DNA of 46,924 nucleotides from Oscillospiraceae bacterium. GTDB taxonomy: Bacteria > Bacillota > Clostridia > Oscillospirales > Ruminococcaceae. The notes below the pieces were generated by a model that ran no database searches, was not told where the DNA came from, and saw only the letters and a program-made list of their open reading frames with translations. A program made the position numbers and the translations under genes. Each line of letters opens with the position of its first letter. Within the stretch, counting starts at the first letter, position 1. This document shows positions 34,986 to 43,830 of the stretch, in pieces. Location: positions 1 to 46,924 of the forward strand of contig WRCY01000013.1 in NCBI GenBank assembly GCA_009783695.1. The letters are read 5' to 3'.

Positions 34986-35732
34986 TTCTATCTCCCTCAT
35001 AACCGCGCTCATAACTTCTCCAATCGCTTCGCTGATAATAAGCTGCGCCCGTATTTCGCGGCTGGTTGCGCCTTTATTAATAAGCACAAGATTGTCGCCG
35101 GTGAAGTAGTCAATCAATCCCGCCGCCGGATATACCGCAAGCGAAGTTCCGCCGACAATCAGCAAATCCGCCTGCTCAATAGCTTTGATTGCGGCAGTGA
35201 CAACATTATGATTAAGCTGTTCTTCATACAAAACAACATCAGGCCGTACAATCCCGCCGCATTTATTGCAAACAGGAACTGCGCCGTTACAATTCTCGGG
35301 TTCCTGAATAAACCCGAGCGTGTATTCCGCGCGGCATTTCATACAGTAATGACGGTGATTTGTACCGTGAAGCTCCAGTACGTTTCTGCTTCCGGCGGCC
35401 TGATGAAGTCCGTCGATGTTCTGTGTGATGACCGCTTTAATTCTGCACTGCGATTCAAGCTTGGCGAGCGCGGAATGTGCGGGGTTTGGCTTGGCGGCGG
35501 TAATGAGATTTTCTTTGTAATAGCGAAAAAACAACTCCGGCTGCTTATGGAAAAGCGAGTAAGACAGCAGTTTTTCCGGAGGTAATCCGTAGGCTTCCTG
35601 AGCGGCGTACAAGCCCGATTCCGAGCGGAAGTCGGGGATGCCGCTCTCGGTGGAAACACCCGCGCCGCCGAAGAATACAGTGTTTCTGCTTTGTTTAATA
35701 AAAGCGGTAAGTTGTGTGATTTGAAGGTTCAT
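34980..35732 (-). CDS. cobB: Sirtuin-type NAD-dependent protein deacylase
   Basis: A 250-residue cytoplasmic enzyme that removes acyl groups from lysine using NAD. Visible motifs: FFGGAGVSTESGIPDFRS (NAD binding), QNIDGLH with the catalytic LHG histidine (LELHGTNH), four zinc cysteines (CMKC and CNKC), and GTSLAVYPAAGL. It starts one base after the DUF3795 stop, so the two are in one operon. The stop lies in leader copy D. Confidence 0.93.
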   Translation of the reverse strand: MNLQITQLTAFIKQSRNTVFFGGAGVSTESGIPDFRSESGLYAAQEAYGLPPEKLLSYSLFHKQPELFFRYYKENLITAAKPNPAHSALAKLESQCRIKAVITQNIDGLHQAAGSRNVLELHGTNHRHYCMKCRAEYTLGFIQEPENCNGAVPVCNKCGGIVRPDVVLYEEQLNHNVVTAAIKAIEQADLLIVGGTSLAVYPAAGLIDYFTGDNLVLINKGATSREIRAQLIISEAIGEVMSAVMREIEV

Positions 35733-35733
35733 A

Positions 35734-36312
35734 TTATTTCTGCTTCTTTCGCAGTTTTATGGATACATTTTTATGTGCCGCCGTTTCCTCGAATAATCTT
35801 ACAGCGGCGGCGGATTTTTCTTTCATCGGCATATCTGAATTAATCCCACTATGAATCCGCTCCATGACAGTCTTTACGTCCTGCAACTCCAAAAGATTGA
35901 CCGCAGTGCAATAAAAGCTTTTGCGCCGCCCGTCGTTGTAATTGTTAAGTAATTCTTCCAGTATGCCGGTTTTTTCGTTAAGCTCGGCAGCGTAGGCATC
36001 CATGCCTGTTCGCTTTGCTTTTTCCATGTCAGCGAGCTGGTTTTTATGTGAAATAAACGAATCATATAAATCCGCAGCATCGTATCTCTTGCAGGGAAAC
36101 TCATCGCAGTCGAAGCAGTATTCAACGCCTTTACGTTCACAGCACGGCAATATGCTGCATGTGCAGTGCGTTTCTAAAAAGCCCTCGCCGCCGCAGCCCG
36201 GGCAGCGGGACGGCCCATCGGTATAATAGCGCGGGCACAGGCCGCAGTTCAACCCGCACGCCGAGAATAACGGATATGCTCTTACTTTATATTTCGCCAT
36301 ACTTATTTTCAC
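35734..36312 (-). CDS. DUF3795 cysteine-rich protein
   Basis: A 192-residue protein whose first 75 residues hold a dense cysteine cluster (ACGLNCGLCPRYYTDGPSRC, PGCGGEGF, CTCSILPCC, CFDCDEFPCKRY) typical of DUF3795; the rest is helical. A metal or Fe-S centre is likely, but the function is unknown. The frame begins at a GTG (36310-36312) which takes the place of the ATG in leader copy E; an in-frame ATG lies four codons later. It leads the operon with the sirtuin gene. Confidence 0.8.
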   Translation of the reverse strand: MKISMAKYKVRAYPLFSACGLNCGLCPRYYTDGPSRCPGCGGEGFLETHCTCSILPCCERKGVEYCFDCDEFPCKRYDAADLYDSFISHKNQLADMEKAKRTGMDAYAAELNEKTGILEELLNNYNDGRRKSFYCTAVNLLELQDVKTVMERIHSGINSDMPMKEKSAAAVRLFEETAAHKNVSIKLRKKQK

Positions 36313-36382
36313 TAAGTCCTTTCTTTAAAAAATCGGAATGAAAACAATGTTTTCCCCAATTTAGTTTTATTTATTTTCAAGC
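36310..36382 (-). repeat. 5'-leader repeat, copy E (before the DUF3795 gene)
   Basis: Hairpin GAAAAC-ATT-GTTTTC, then AAAGAAAGGACTTAGTG with GTG as start. In this copy GGAGGT followed nine bases later by TTG opens a 22-codon frame whose TAG overlaps the gene's GTG (TAGTG), so a translated leader peptide is conceivable here. Confidence 0.85.
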
Positions 36383-36405
36383 TTTATTACCTCCAGGTTT
36401 ATTAA

Positions 36406-36434
36406 ATTATATCATATACTCCTCCCTTTGTCAA
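36406..36434 (-). promoter_or_regulatory. Promoter of the DUF3795-sirtuin operon
   Basis: Minus-strand TTGACA (36429-36434), 17 bases, TATAAT (36406-36411). The transcript would include leader copy E in full. Confidence 0.75.
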
Positions 36435-36436
36435 TT

Positions 36437-36478
36437 AATCAAACAACGGCTAACCTTTTGGCAAGCCGTTGTTTGATT
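36437..36478 (-). terminator. Strong hairpin after the YyaL gene
   Basis: A perfect 15-bp stem (AATCAAACAACGGCT/AGCCGTTGTTTGATT) just downstream of the stop at 36509. A related stem (AAACAACGGC/GCCGTTGTTT) ends the amidase unit at 46009-46045. Confidence 0.65.
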
Positions 36479-36508
36479 ATAATGTTGCTGATAAAATACA
36501 GTTACGCT

Positions 36509-38287
36509 TTATTCCGGTCTGCACCCGTTTTCATCGCAAATATAATTATCCGCACTGAGTTTGGTGTGCTCTCTTTTCAACAAAGCGCAAAGAAAAAACG
36601 AGTGCCCGCCGGGTATATCTGCTGCTGCGGAAGACATGAAATCAACCTGCTTGTCAAGTACATCGCCGTATTCGCCGGTCAGCAAATTTAAAGTCAGCAG
36701 GTTCATCGTCATTACTGAGTTTCCGGACGGAATCGCACCGTCGTGGGTTTCATTCGGGCGTGTAATCAAAGCTTCGCTTCCGCTTCCCGTAAGATAAAAA
36801 CCGCCGTTTTCATTATTGAAAAAATCTGTTATAACCTTGTTTGCAAGCTGCTTTGCACGCGTTACCCTATTAAGCTTCAGTAAGGCGAAAATATAAAAAG
36901 CATAGTCGTCCAAAACGCCGTTATCAGTGCGTTTCCCGTCGCGGAAGCTTGTGAATACATTGTTGTCTTCGCATAGATTTGCCTCAATAAAAGCAGCGGC
37001 TTTCATCGCTGTTTCAAGGTGAGAATCATCATCGAAAACACGGCTCGCATCAGCCAGTGCGGCAATCATCAGCGCGTTCCACGCTGATAAAATCTTATCG
37101 TCTTTATGCAGGGAAGTGCGGGTTCTGCGGTACTCATAAAGCTTGGGCAAAAGATGGGAAAGGCTGTCGTCAGGCTCGGCAAGACTGATTTGATTCGGTA
37201 TATTTTTACCCTCAAAGTTTCCGCCTTCGGTAATGTCGTAAAGCTTGCAGAAAGCCTGCCCGTCCGCTTTGCCGAGCACCGACAGAATCTCCTGCGGCGT
37301 GAATACATAAAACTTTCCCTCAATTCCGTCGCTGTCTGCGTCTTCGGCGCTGTAAAAGCCGCCGTCCGGGTTTGTCATCCCGCGTTTAATATACAGAATC
37401 GTTTTCCCTGCAATGCTTTTGTAGACAGGGTTTTTCGTGATTTCATAAGCTTTGGTATATGCCATTATCAGCAGCGCATTGTCGTACAGCATCTTTTCAA
37501 AGTGCGGAGCGAGCCACTTTTCATCGGTGGAATAGCGGGAGAATCCAAAGCCGATATGGTCGAAAATCCCGCCCTTAGCCATGGAAAGCAATGTTTTCTC
37601 CGCCATTTCTAGGCAGCTCTTGTCGCCGAGGTTTTCGTATGCTTCCATTAAAAACAATAGATTATGCGGCGACGGGAATTTCGGCGCGCGGCCGAAGCCG
37701 CCGTAATGTTTATCAAACGCAGACTTGAAGTAAGCGATACCCTTATTTATTAATACGGCAGAATCAAGGGCTGCCGGCGGCTTTTTGCTCTGAGAATTTA
37801 TATGCGCTGTGATTTTCTCAGCGGAATCGAGCAGCCGCCCGCGGTTATTCTGCCAGTGACTGTTTACGTTTCCGAGAATTTCCACAAGCCCGGGCATACC
37901 GTAACGGCTGCGCTTGGGGAAGTATGTCCCCGCGAAAAAAGGCTTCCCGCCGCTGTCCATAATCGCGGTCAGAGGCCAGCCGCCCGAACCTGTCAGCGAT
38001 ACGCAGACATTCATATAAATGCTGTCGATGTCGGGGCGTTCTTCCTTGTCCACCTTTACGGGGATAAAATCACGGTTCATTATTCTCGCGACTTCCGGGT
38101 CCTCGAAGCTTTCGTGTGCCATGACATGACACCAATGGCAGGTGCTGTACCCGATACTCAAAAAAACAGGCTTATCCTCCCGCTGGGCTTTTTCAAACGC
38201 CTCAGAACCCCACGGATACCAGTCCACGGGATTTTCTGCATGCTGAAGCAGATAAGGGCTTGTTTCATTGATGAGTCTGTTTTTCAT
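36509..38287 (-). CDS. YyaL/DUF255 thioredoxin-domain protein (SPATA20 family)
   Basis: A 592-residue protein with an N-terminal thioredoxin-like domain (about 1-165: [20 protein letters not shown] and STCHWCHVM with the CxxC pair, then [10 protein letters not shown]) and a C-terminal (alpha/alpha)6-barrel-like domain. It is somewhat shorter than the usual 650-690 residues. The biochemical role is unsettled; thiol or sugar-related activity has been suggested. The ATG at 38287 is preferred to the GTG three codons earlier, which sits too close to its ribosome site. It is divergent from the FAD-Rieske gene. Confidence 0.88.
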   Translation of the reverse strand: MKNRLINETSPYLLQHAENPVDWYPWGSEAFEKAQREDKPVFLSIGYSTCHWCHVMAHESFEDPEVARIMNRDFIPVKVDKEERPDIDSIYMNVCVSLTGSGGWPLTAIMDSGGKPFFAGTYFPKRSRYGMPGLVEILGNVNSHWQNNRGRLLDSAEKITAHINSQSKKPPAALDSAVLINKGIAYFKSAFDKHYGGFGRAPKFPSPHNLLFLMEAYENLGDKSCLEMAEKTLLSMAKGGIFDHIGFGFSRYSTDEKWLAPHFEKMLYDNALLIMAYTKAYEITKNPVYKSIAGKTILYIKRGMTNPDGGFYSAEDADSDGIEGKFYVFTPQEILSVLGKADGQAFCKLYDITEGGNFEGKNIPNQISLAEPDDSLSHLLPKLYEYRRTRTSLHKDDKILSAWNALMIAALADASRVFDDDSHLETAMKAAAFIEANLCEDNNVFTSFRDGKRTDNGVLDDYAFYIFALLKLNRVTRAKQLANKVITDFFNNENGGFYLTGSGSEALITRPNETHDGAIPSGNSVMTMNLLTLNLLTGEYGDVLDKQVDFMSSAAADIPGGHSFFLCALLKREHTKLSADNYICDENGCRPE

Positions 38288-38373
38288 AACCGACACCGCC
38301 TTTCATATAAAAATAGTATTTCCAAAATACAATCGCACATACTATACAGAAATCACAATTTCTCGGAGGACTT

Positions 38374-38520
38374 AAGCTTGAAAATAAATATAACTAAATC
38401 GGGGAAAACGAAGCTTTTCATTTCCTGCCTGTGAAGAAGCTTGAAAATAAATATAACTGAATCGGGGAAAACGAAGCTTTTCATTTCCCGCCCGTGAAGA
38501 AAGGACTTATTAAAAATATG
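38374..38520 (+). repeat. Tandem 5'-leader repeats, copies F1 and F2 (63-bp period)
   Basis: F1 (38374-38436) lacks the AAAGGACTTA end; F2 (38437-38520) is complete. Both carry AAGCTTGAAAATAAATATAA, AATCGGGGAAAACGAAGCTTTTC. In F2 the element's ATG has become ATT (GGACTTATT), so the gene starts nine bases later at 38518. A further remnant (GGAGGACTTAAG) precedes F1. Confidence 0.9.
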
Positions 38521-39813
38521 AAATCTGTATGGCTTGCTACCTCACACCCGCCGAAATTTCCCCAACTTGAAAAGAATATTAAAACCGATGTTCTCATCAT
38601 CGGCGGCGGAATGGCGGGGATTCTGTGCGCGTATTTTTTAAAAGAGGCGGGCGTTGATTATGTTTTAACCGAAGGCAGCCGAATCGGCTCCGGGACAACA
38701 AAAAACACTACAGCGAAGATAACGAGCCAGCACGGCTTGATTTACTCGCAGCTTATTAAAAATGCGGGCGCTCACAAAGCCGCGCTGTATCTTAAAGCGA
38801 ATCAATCGGCAGTCGCGAAGTTTAAGGAGCTCGCTGTAAAATTCCCGTGCGGCTTTGAAGAAAAGAACGCGTATGTTTACTCGCTTGCCGACAGGGCTGC
38901 GATTGAGCACGAGGTTCGGGCTGTGAATCACTTAGGGTTTGAAGCGAGCTTTGAGGAAAGAATCCCGCTGCCTTTCAGGACGGCGGGCGCGGTTAAGTTC
39001 GGCGGACAGGCACAGTTTAATCCGCTGCAATTCCTTTACAGCATCGCGCAGGGTTTGAATATTTACGAAAATACGTTCGTGAAAGAGCTTGTGGGTAATG
39101 TAGCGGTTACAGGCAAAGGTGCCATTAAAGCTGATAAAATCATCGTCGCCACGCACTTCCCGTTCCTGAACAAGCACGGGAGCTATTTCCTCAAGATGTA
39201 CCAGCACAGGTCTTATGCGATTGCGCTGGAAAATGCCGCGGACGTTGACGGTATGTACCTGCAGGAAACCAAGGACGGCATGTCTTTCAGGAATTACGGC
39301 GAACTGCTCATTATCGGCGGCGGCGACCACAGGACAGGTCACAAAGGCGGAAAGTATCATGTTCTGCGCGGCTTTGCGAAAAGGCACTATCCCGAAGCTG
39401 CCGAGAAATACGCATGGGCAACCCAGGACTGCATGACGCTTGACGGCGTTCCGTATATCGGGCGTTACTCCGGCAGAACGCGTGGTTTATATGTTGCGGC
39501 CGGCTTCAACAAGTGGGGCATGACGGGTTCGATGGTTGCCGCTATGCTGCTCACCGATATAATAAAAGGAGCCGGAAACCCTTATTCTGCCGTCTTTTCG
39601 CCGAGCAGAAGCATAATTAAGCCGCAGCTGCTGCTTAACGGCATAACTGCGGTGGGGAATTTATTGACGCCGACTGCTCCGCGCTGCCCGCACATGGGCT
39701 GCGCACTAAAGTGGAACCGTACCGAGAAGACTTGGGATTGCCCGTGCCACGGCTCGCGGTTTGAAAAGAGCGGAAAACTAATCGACAATCCCGCTACGGG
39801 TGACATGAAATGA
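38518..39813 (+). CDS. FAD-dependent oxidoreductase with C-terminal Rieske domain
   Basis: A 431-residue protein. Residues about 20-350 form a DAO-type FAD fold with VLIIGGGMAGILCAYFLKEA near the N-terminus and GLYVAAGFNKWGMTGSMVA near its end. Residues about 380-431 form a short Rieske [2Fe-2S] domain with CPHMGC and CPCHGSRF. This architecture is known in Clostridia; the electron partner and substrate are unknown. The ATG at 38518 has AAAGGA 12 bases upstream, far for a ribosome site, because the leader's own start codon is ATT. The next gene overlaps by ATGA. Confidence 0.88.
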   Translation: MKSVWLATSHPPKFPQLEKNIKTDVLIIGGGMAGILCAYFLKEAGVDYVLTEGSRIGSGTTKNTTAKITSQHGLIYSQLIKNAGAHKAALYLKANQSAVAKFKELAVKFPCGFEEKNAYVYSLADRAAIEHEVRAVNHLGFEASFEERIPLPFRTAGAVKFGGQAQFNPLQFLYSIAQGLNIYENTFVKELVGNVAVTGKGAIKADKIIVATHFPFLNKHGSYFLKMYQHRSYAIALENAADVDGMYLQETKDGMSFRNYGELLIIGGGDHRTGHKGGKYHVLRGFAKRHYPEAAEKYAWATQDCMTLDGVPYIGRYSGRTRGLYVAAGFNKWGMTGSMVAAMLLTDIIKGAGNPYSAVFSPSRSIIKPQLLLNGITAVGNLLTPTAPRCPHMGCALKWNRTEKTWDCPCHGSRFEKSGKLIDNPATGDMK

Positions 39814-40580
39814 GATTTGACGGCTATTATTTTAAACATGAAAACGGCAGCAAAACGATTGCGTTTATAATCGGAAAAGCCGCAGGCAGCAGGTTTATTC
39901 AAGTAGTCACCGATGAAAAGGCGTACTGGTTTGACGGCTACGGGAAGTGCAGGTTCTCCGATAAGGGCGCGCTGATTGACATCGGCGGCATTAAAGGCTG
40001 TATTAGCTACGGGCAACTAACGCCCATAAAGTATGATATAATGGGGCCTTTTAAGTATTTCCCCATGGAGTGCCGACACGGAATCATCAGCATGCGGCAT
40101 GAGCTTTGCGGGCGGGTCAGCGTGGGCGGCGAGGAGATTAACCTTGACGGCGGGCTCGGCTACATTGAAAAAGACAGCGGCATTTCATTCCCGAAGTCGT
40201 ACCTCTGGCTCCAGTGCAACTTCGTGCAGAACTGCTCGGTTTCGCTGTCTGTTGCAGACATACCATTTTACGGATTAAGGTTCAGAGGCTGTATCTGCGT
40301 TATTCATTACAAGGGCAGGGAATACAGGCTGGCGACATATCTCGGGGTCAGAATCTTGCGCTGCAGCTCTAAGGAAATTATTTTACAGCAGGGTAAAGAG
40401 CTGCTTATTGTAAATATTTCGCCGCGGAAAGGGCACGACCTGCCGGCACCGCAGCGCGGCAGAATGAGCCGATTTATAAACGAGTGCCTTGCGTGTCCCG
40501 TGCGGATTCGGTTTTATTCGGAAGGTGAGCGGGTGTTTGATTTTAGCAGTGAGAGAGCGAGTTTTGAGGTTCAATCCTAA
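39810..40580 (+). CDS. Tocopherol cyclase-like family protein
   Basis: A 256-residue protein with the family hallmark SFPKSYLWLQCN (about 130-142) and beta-rich flanks (FDGYYFKHENG at the N-terminus, FPMECRHGI in the middle). Bacterial members are of unknown activity; the name comes from the plant enzyme. It overlaps the FAD-Rieske gene by four bases (ATGA), so both are translated together. Its last 38 bases overlap the 3' end of the kinase gene on the other strand. Confidence 0.8.
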   Translation: MRFDGYYFKHENGSKTIAFIIGKAAGSRFIQVVTDEKAYWFDGYGKCRFSDKGALIDIGGIKGCISYGQLTPIKYDIMGPFKYFPMECRHGIISMRHELCGRVSVGGEEINLDGGLGYIEKDSGISFPKSYLWLQCNFVQNCSVSLSVADIPFYGLRFRGCICVIHYKGREYRLATYLGVRILRCSSKEIILQQGKELLIVNISPRKGHDLPAPQRGRMSRFINECLACPVRIRFYSEGERVFDFSSERASFEVQS

Positions 40581-41967
40581 ATTCGCCGAGCCCGTCAAAC
40601 CGCAATCTCACCCGTTTAGTGAACCCGCGCCCGCTTTCATGCAGCCTCGTAATAATCAAGCTCGCCCCGGTATCTTTCATGATGCCGAAAACCTCCATCA
40701 TGCCAATCCCCGAACCGCCCTCATTTTTATGAGTGGTGGTTTGCTTTTTGCCCAAATCGCGGAGCGTTTCTTCCTCAAACGGGACGCCGCTGTCTTCGAC
40801 CCGCACTTCATACGCTTCGTCGCAAATCCCGATTGTGAATAATATGTTGCGGTAATCGCAGCGTTTTGTAGCGTTAATCGCGTTCTGCAGTAAATCCGCA
40901 GTAACCGTGCGCAGCTGCTCCTCTCCGATGAGGTTCCCGACCATGTACCTGATATTCCCGCTGACGAAAGCATCAAACTCGATACCGTTTTCATACGCCT
41001 CCTGCTTCATATAGTCCAGCGTAAAATCCAGCGAGGCAACCCGTGTAGAAGGCATTTGCTTTGAATTTTTCTTATATCGTTTCAATTTCCTGCCGCGCTC
41101 CGCACAGGCACGGTTAAGCTCGTTTAAAAGCACGGCGGCTTTTTCGGCGGAATAATCCTCGTACAGCCCCCTCACGGCGTTTTCAAACGCGGGAATCATC
41201 TTGCTGTCGCTATGTATTATTCTCGAGAGCGCTGCGTTATCGGCTTCAACCTCCGCAATCCGCACGTCCTTTTCGTCAAGCGTGCGCTGAAAATCTTCTT
41301 TTTCTTTCACAGCAAGAAAATTCTTATAGTTTTTTTTAATCCCCGCCCGCCACCACATAATTACAAGCACGGCACTGACGGCAATACATAAAAGCAAAAA
41401 CCATACAAGTGTGTCAATTATACCATCTAATCTCGCGGTTAAAACATTGATAACGGTGTAGCACTGAAAAATTATTAAAGCTATTATAACTCCTAATAAA
41501 CTGATATTTTTTTCTTTTAAAAAAGGTAAACCGTTTTTAAATCTTTTTATTCTAAATATTAAGAGTATGAATAAACCCATAACAAAAAAATCAAAAAAAG
41601 AAGATAAAAATATAATTAAATTATTAATATCGTTAAAAATAATAATAAAAATAAATGAACTTATAGCATTAGAAAAAATATTTAAAGCATAACTAAAAGC
41701 GCATGCAATGACAGAAACTGTTATAGTAATATACCATTCTTCTTTTATTATAAATTTATTAAAAATACAAGAAAATATAAAAACAAAAAGAAATATAGTT
41801 TCCGGTAAAAATGATTTTATTGATAAAATAATCACAACAGATAATAAAGCAGAGCAAAGAATTTGAGATATGATTAATTTGATTGTTAAAATATGATTAA
41901 CTAATTTATTAAAAATAAATAACCCCCAAAATACTACAGAAAAATACTTAATAAACTCAACAATCAT
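40543..41967 (-). CDS. GHKL sensor histidine kinase of the AgrC-like type
   Basis: A 474-residue kinase. Residues 1-210 contain about six hydrophobic segments of the peptide-sensor type. A coiled coil (about 215-250) leads to the phospho-acceptor region RIIHSDSKM. The ATPase has N box DLLQNAINAT, G1 box VEDSGVPF and G2 box GGSGIGMMEVFG. The membrane part is strikingly AT-rich compared with the catalytic part. AgrC-like kinases usually sense secreted peptides; a 15-residue ORF lies just upstream on the other strand. The ATG follows GGAGAG. Confidence 0.88.
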   Translation of the reverse strand: MIVEFIKYFSVVFWGLFIFNKLVNHILTIKLIISQILCSALLSVVIILSIKSFLPETIFLFVFIFSCIFNKFIIKEEWYITITVSVIACAFSYALNIFSNAISSFIFIIIFNDINNLIIFLSSFFDFFVMGLFILLIFRIKRFKNGLPFLKEKNISLLGVIIALIIFQCYTVINVLTARLDGIIDTLVWFLLLCIAVSAVLVIMWWRAGIKKNYKNFLAVKEKEDFQRTLDEKDVRIAEVEADNAALSRIIHSDSKMIPAFENAVRGLYEDYSAEKAAVLLNELNRACAERGRKLKRYKKNSKQMPSTRVASLDFTLDYMKQEAYENGIEFDAFVSGNIRYMVGNLIGEEQLRTVTADLLQNAINATKRCDYRNILFTIGICDEAYEVRVEDSGVPFEEETLRDLGKKQTTTHKNEGGSGIGMMEVFGIMKDTGASLIITRLHESGRGFTKRVRLRFDGLGEFRIEPQNSLSHC

Positions 41968-42092
41968 TTAACTCTCCTATAAATAAAATTTAAAAAAAAC
42001 TCTTAAAACATATCCCAATTATTGAAATAATTTAACTCAATAAAATCCTATAATATAATTTATAAATTACATTATAGGAGGGTAAATTAGCT

Positions 42093-42140
42093 ATGTGGAA
42101 TAACTTTGTGAAACTTTTTGGTATAAAATTAGCAATGTAA
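42093..42140 (+). CDS. Candidate 15-residue peptide between kinase and response regulator
   Basis: MWNNFVKLFGIKLAM, amphipathic with two lysines and no cysteine, follows ATAGGAGGG (a strong ribosome site, about ten bases before the ATG). A TATAAT-like element lies about 40 bases upstream, and a 12-bp terminator hairpin follows at 42151-42186. It is therefore a compact transcription unit placed between a peptide-sensing type kinase and a response regulator. A signalling peptide is a reasonable guess, but a chance ORF cannot be excluded. Confidence 0.4.
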   Translation: MWNNFVKLFGIKLAM

Positions 42141-42150
42141 TACAAAATAC

Positions 42151-42186
42151 AAATTTACCGCTTTTCGTAAAGAGAGCGGTAAATTT
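42151..42186. terminator. Bidirectional terminator between peptide ORF and response regulator
   Basis: Perfect 12-bp stem AAATTTACCGCT/AGCGGTAAATTT with a 12-base loop. It can end both the rightward peptide transcript and the leftward regulator transcript. Confidence 0.8.
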
Positions 42187-42188
42187 AT

Positions 42189-42983
42189 TTATAAATCGTT
42201 TTTAATTTTTCGGGCGTAGTAGTAGACGAACTCCGAATACGTCGGGTAGCCTTTGATGATGTCGACCTTAGCTGTGTACAGCTTCTGGATTTCTTCGATA
42301 GGCGAGTTTGACCACGCTTTATTTATGGCGTTAGTCATGGCGTGGTCTACGCTCTGGCTGCTTTTGCCGTACTTTTTCCCTATATAATAGCAAAAATTCG
42401 GCTCCGGCCTTACCATCATCATCTGAATCGCTTCAACAATATACATGCGCCCCAGGACATTGGGCTTGATTCCGATGAGGTCAAGCTCGGTGTCTATCCG
42501 TTTTAATATGCGCTTTGTAATCTCTTCGCGGTTATCCAGCGTCAGGAGTTCCTCGGGCACGCCCTGCTTCATTTTCCTAAAAAGAATTGTGCTTTTCATG
42601 GACATAAGGAAGTCCACCACGTATTCAGCGCAGTAGCTCTCCTGGTTTTTTGCAATAATGAAGTCTGCGCCGAGCTCGCGAACCCGCTCGTAGATTAGCC
42701 TGCTTGTATTATCGGTCGTGACCAGTATAAAAGGCTTTAAAATATCGCAAGCATATAATCTCTCTAAGAATGTAATACCGTCGCCATCGCCCTTATGTAG
42801 CTCTATATCAAGAATCACAGCATCGGGAAGACAATCGCGGACATCCGCGAACGCCTTTTCGATGCTGTTTGTTATGCCGATTAAACGAATCCCGTCGCTC
42901 TGGTCTATGCATCTGCTAATCGCAGCGCACTCGTTAGGTTCGTCTTCAACCAGAAGTATTTTTAGTATTTTGTCTTTTCCCAT
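42189..42983 (-). CDS. Response regulator with receiver and Spo0A-type DNA-binding domain
   Basis: A 264-residue protein. The receiver (about 1-130) has the acidic pair LLVEDEP, the phospho-acceptor in AVILDIEL (about D57) and a lysine in FIIAKNQ. The C-terminal domain (about 155-264) matches the Spo0A effector fold: IGIKPNVLGRMYIVEAIQMM, KYGKSSQSVDHAMTNAINKA, then YPTYSEFVYYYARKI. It is not Spo0A itself in its receiver and linker, and it pairs with an AgrC-like kinase, unlike the usual Spo0A phosphorelay. The ATG follows GAGGATGAC. Confidence 0.85.
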   Translation of the reverse strand: MGKDKILKILLVEDEPNECAAISRCIDQSDGIRLIGITNSIEKAFADVRDCLPDAVILDIELHKGDGDGITFLERLYACDILKPFILVTTDNTSRLIYERVRELGADFIIAKNQESYCAEYVVDFLMSMKSTILFRKMKQGVPEELLTLDNREEITKRILKRIDTELDLIGIKPNVLGRMYIVEAIQMMMVRPEPNFCYYIGKKYGKSSQSVDHAMTNAINKAWSNSPIEEIQKLYTAKVDIIKGYPTYSEFVYYYARKIKNDL

Positions 42984-43058
42984 GTCATCCTCAAATATTT
43001 ATAAATTTTAAAGCAATATATCCTTAGATATATTATAATATATAATCAGACGAATGTA

Positions 43059-43073
43059 TACAAACGATTTGTA
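43059..43073. promoter_or_regulatory. Palindrome upstream of the response regulator
   Basis: TACAAA-CGA-TTTGTA is a perfect palindrome about 75 bases before the regulator's ATG in an AT-rich intergenic stretch; a possible autoregulatory site. Confidence 0.35.
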
Positions 43074-43237
43074 CAAATATATATAAGAATTTTTGCCGGA
43101 ATATGTTATAATTGACAAAGTTCGAGATTTTTCGAGCATAAAATAATTTCATCTTACGGGTACTTAAAAATAAATGTGTTGGAAATTGTAGGTTGGATAA
43201 TTGCACAAAGGGGAGGTGTAAATGTCAGGTGTGTAAG

Positions 43238-43810
43238 ATGGCAAGCGTGGGGACGCGAATGAGCGCTCTCCCCGGGCGGTTTGCAGACTTCGATATGACG
43301 GTTTGGGCAGAGTTTGATAAGGATGCTGAATTTACACGTTCGTCATGGACTAAAGGTTTTAAGGATAGTGTTTGGGCATATTACACGAGTAACGGTACTT
43401 GCACCTCGGGCCATGCAAACTGTAAGATAGACAAGCATAGTAATCATATAACAGAGGGGTATTGCGGGACTAAATATAAAGGGTTTCCCGGAAACTGGGA
43501 AATCGGACATAAGTCCGGCTTGGAGTTCAGAGCAATCAAAGCTACTCTTTCGGAATGTTTAGACCCGTATAAAGACGATAAACTTATTGTCAAGCAGCCG
43601 TATTTAGATTACGCCAAGGATATAATACGCCGTATTCATCTTGAACATAGCTATTTTGAACCGGAATCTGTTGAAGGGAACCGTGACCATAGCGGCGAGG
43701 GAAACAAAAAGACAATAGGAACAAATTTAAGAGATTATTGTCAGGCAGCTTATGATGTTCTTAAATTAGGATTAGGATACAGAACATGTTTTCCAAAGTT
43801 TTTTCAATGA
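43238..43810 (+). CDS. GH-E-type HNH/Endo VII nuclease, stand-alone
   Basis: A 190-residue protein whose C-terminal half has the marks of GH-E nucleases found as polymorphic-toxin tips: NWEIGHKSGLEFRAI (conserved G-H and E) and ESVEGNRDHSGEGNK. No secretion or targeting module precedes it. A TTG further upstream (43193) would add a Cys-rich head that runs through the ribosome site and is not favoured. The strong site GGGGAGG serves an ATG at 43222 which opens a four-codon frame; its TAA is followed one base later by the nuclease ATG, suggesting reinitiation. No immunity gene was recognised. Confidence 0.6.
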   Translation: MASVGTRMSALPGRFADFDMTVWAEFDKDAEFTRSSWTKGFKDSVWAYYTSNGTCTSGHANCKIDKHSNHITEGYCGTKYKGFPGNWEIGHKSGLEFRAIKATLSECLDPYKDDKLIVKQPYLDYAKDIIRRIHLEHSYFEPESVEGNRDHSGEGNKKTIGTNLRDYCQAAYDVLKLGLGYRTCFPKFFQ

Positions 43811-43830
43811 ATTAAAGATAAGAGGTATAT

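Noticed and set aside
36310-36382. A conserved leader peptide encoded by the 5'-leader element
   Set aside because: Copy E has a 22-codon frame and copy B a six-codon one, but copies A, C and D differ in length by one or two bases, so the frame is not kept; left only as a possibility for copy E.
27109-38520. Leader repeats as a CRISPR array
   Set aside because: Copies are kilobases apart or in pairs directly before start codons, spacing is not regular, and no cas genes are present.
43193-43237. TTG start giving the nuclease a Cys-rich N-terminus
   Set aside because: The added residues are translated from the ribosome-site sequence itself and no ribosome site precedes the TTG.
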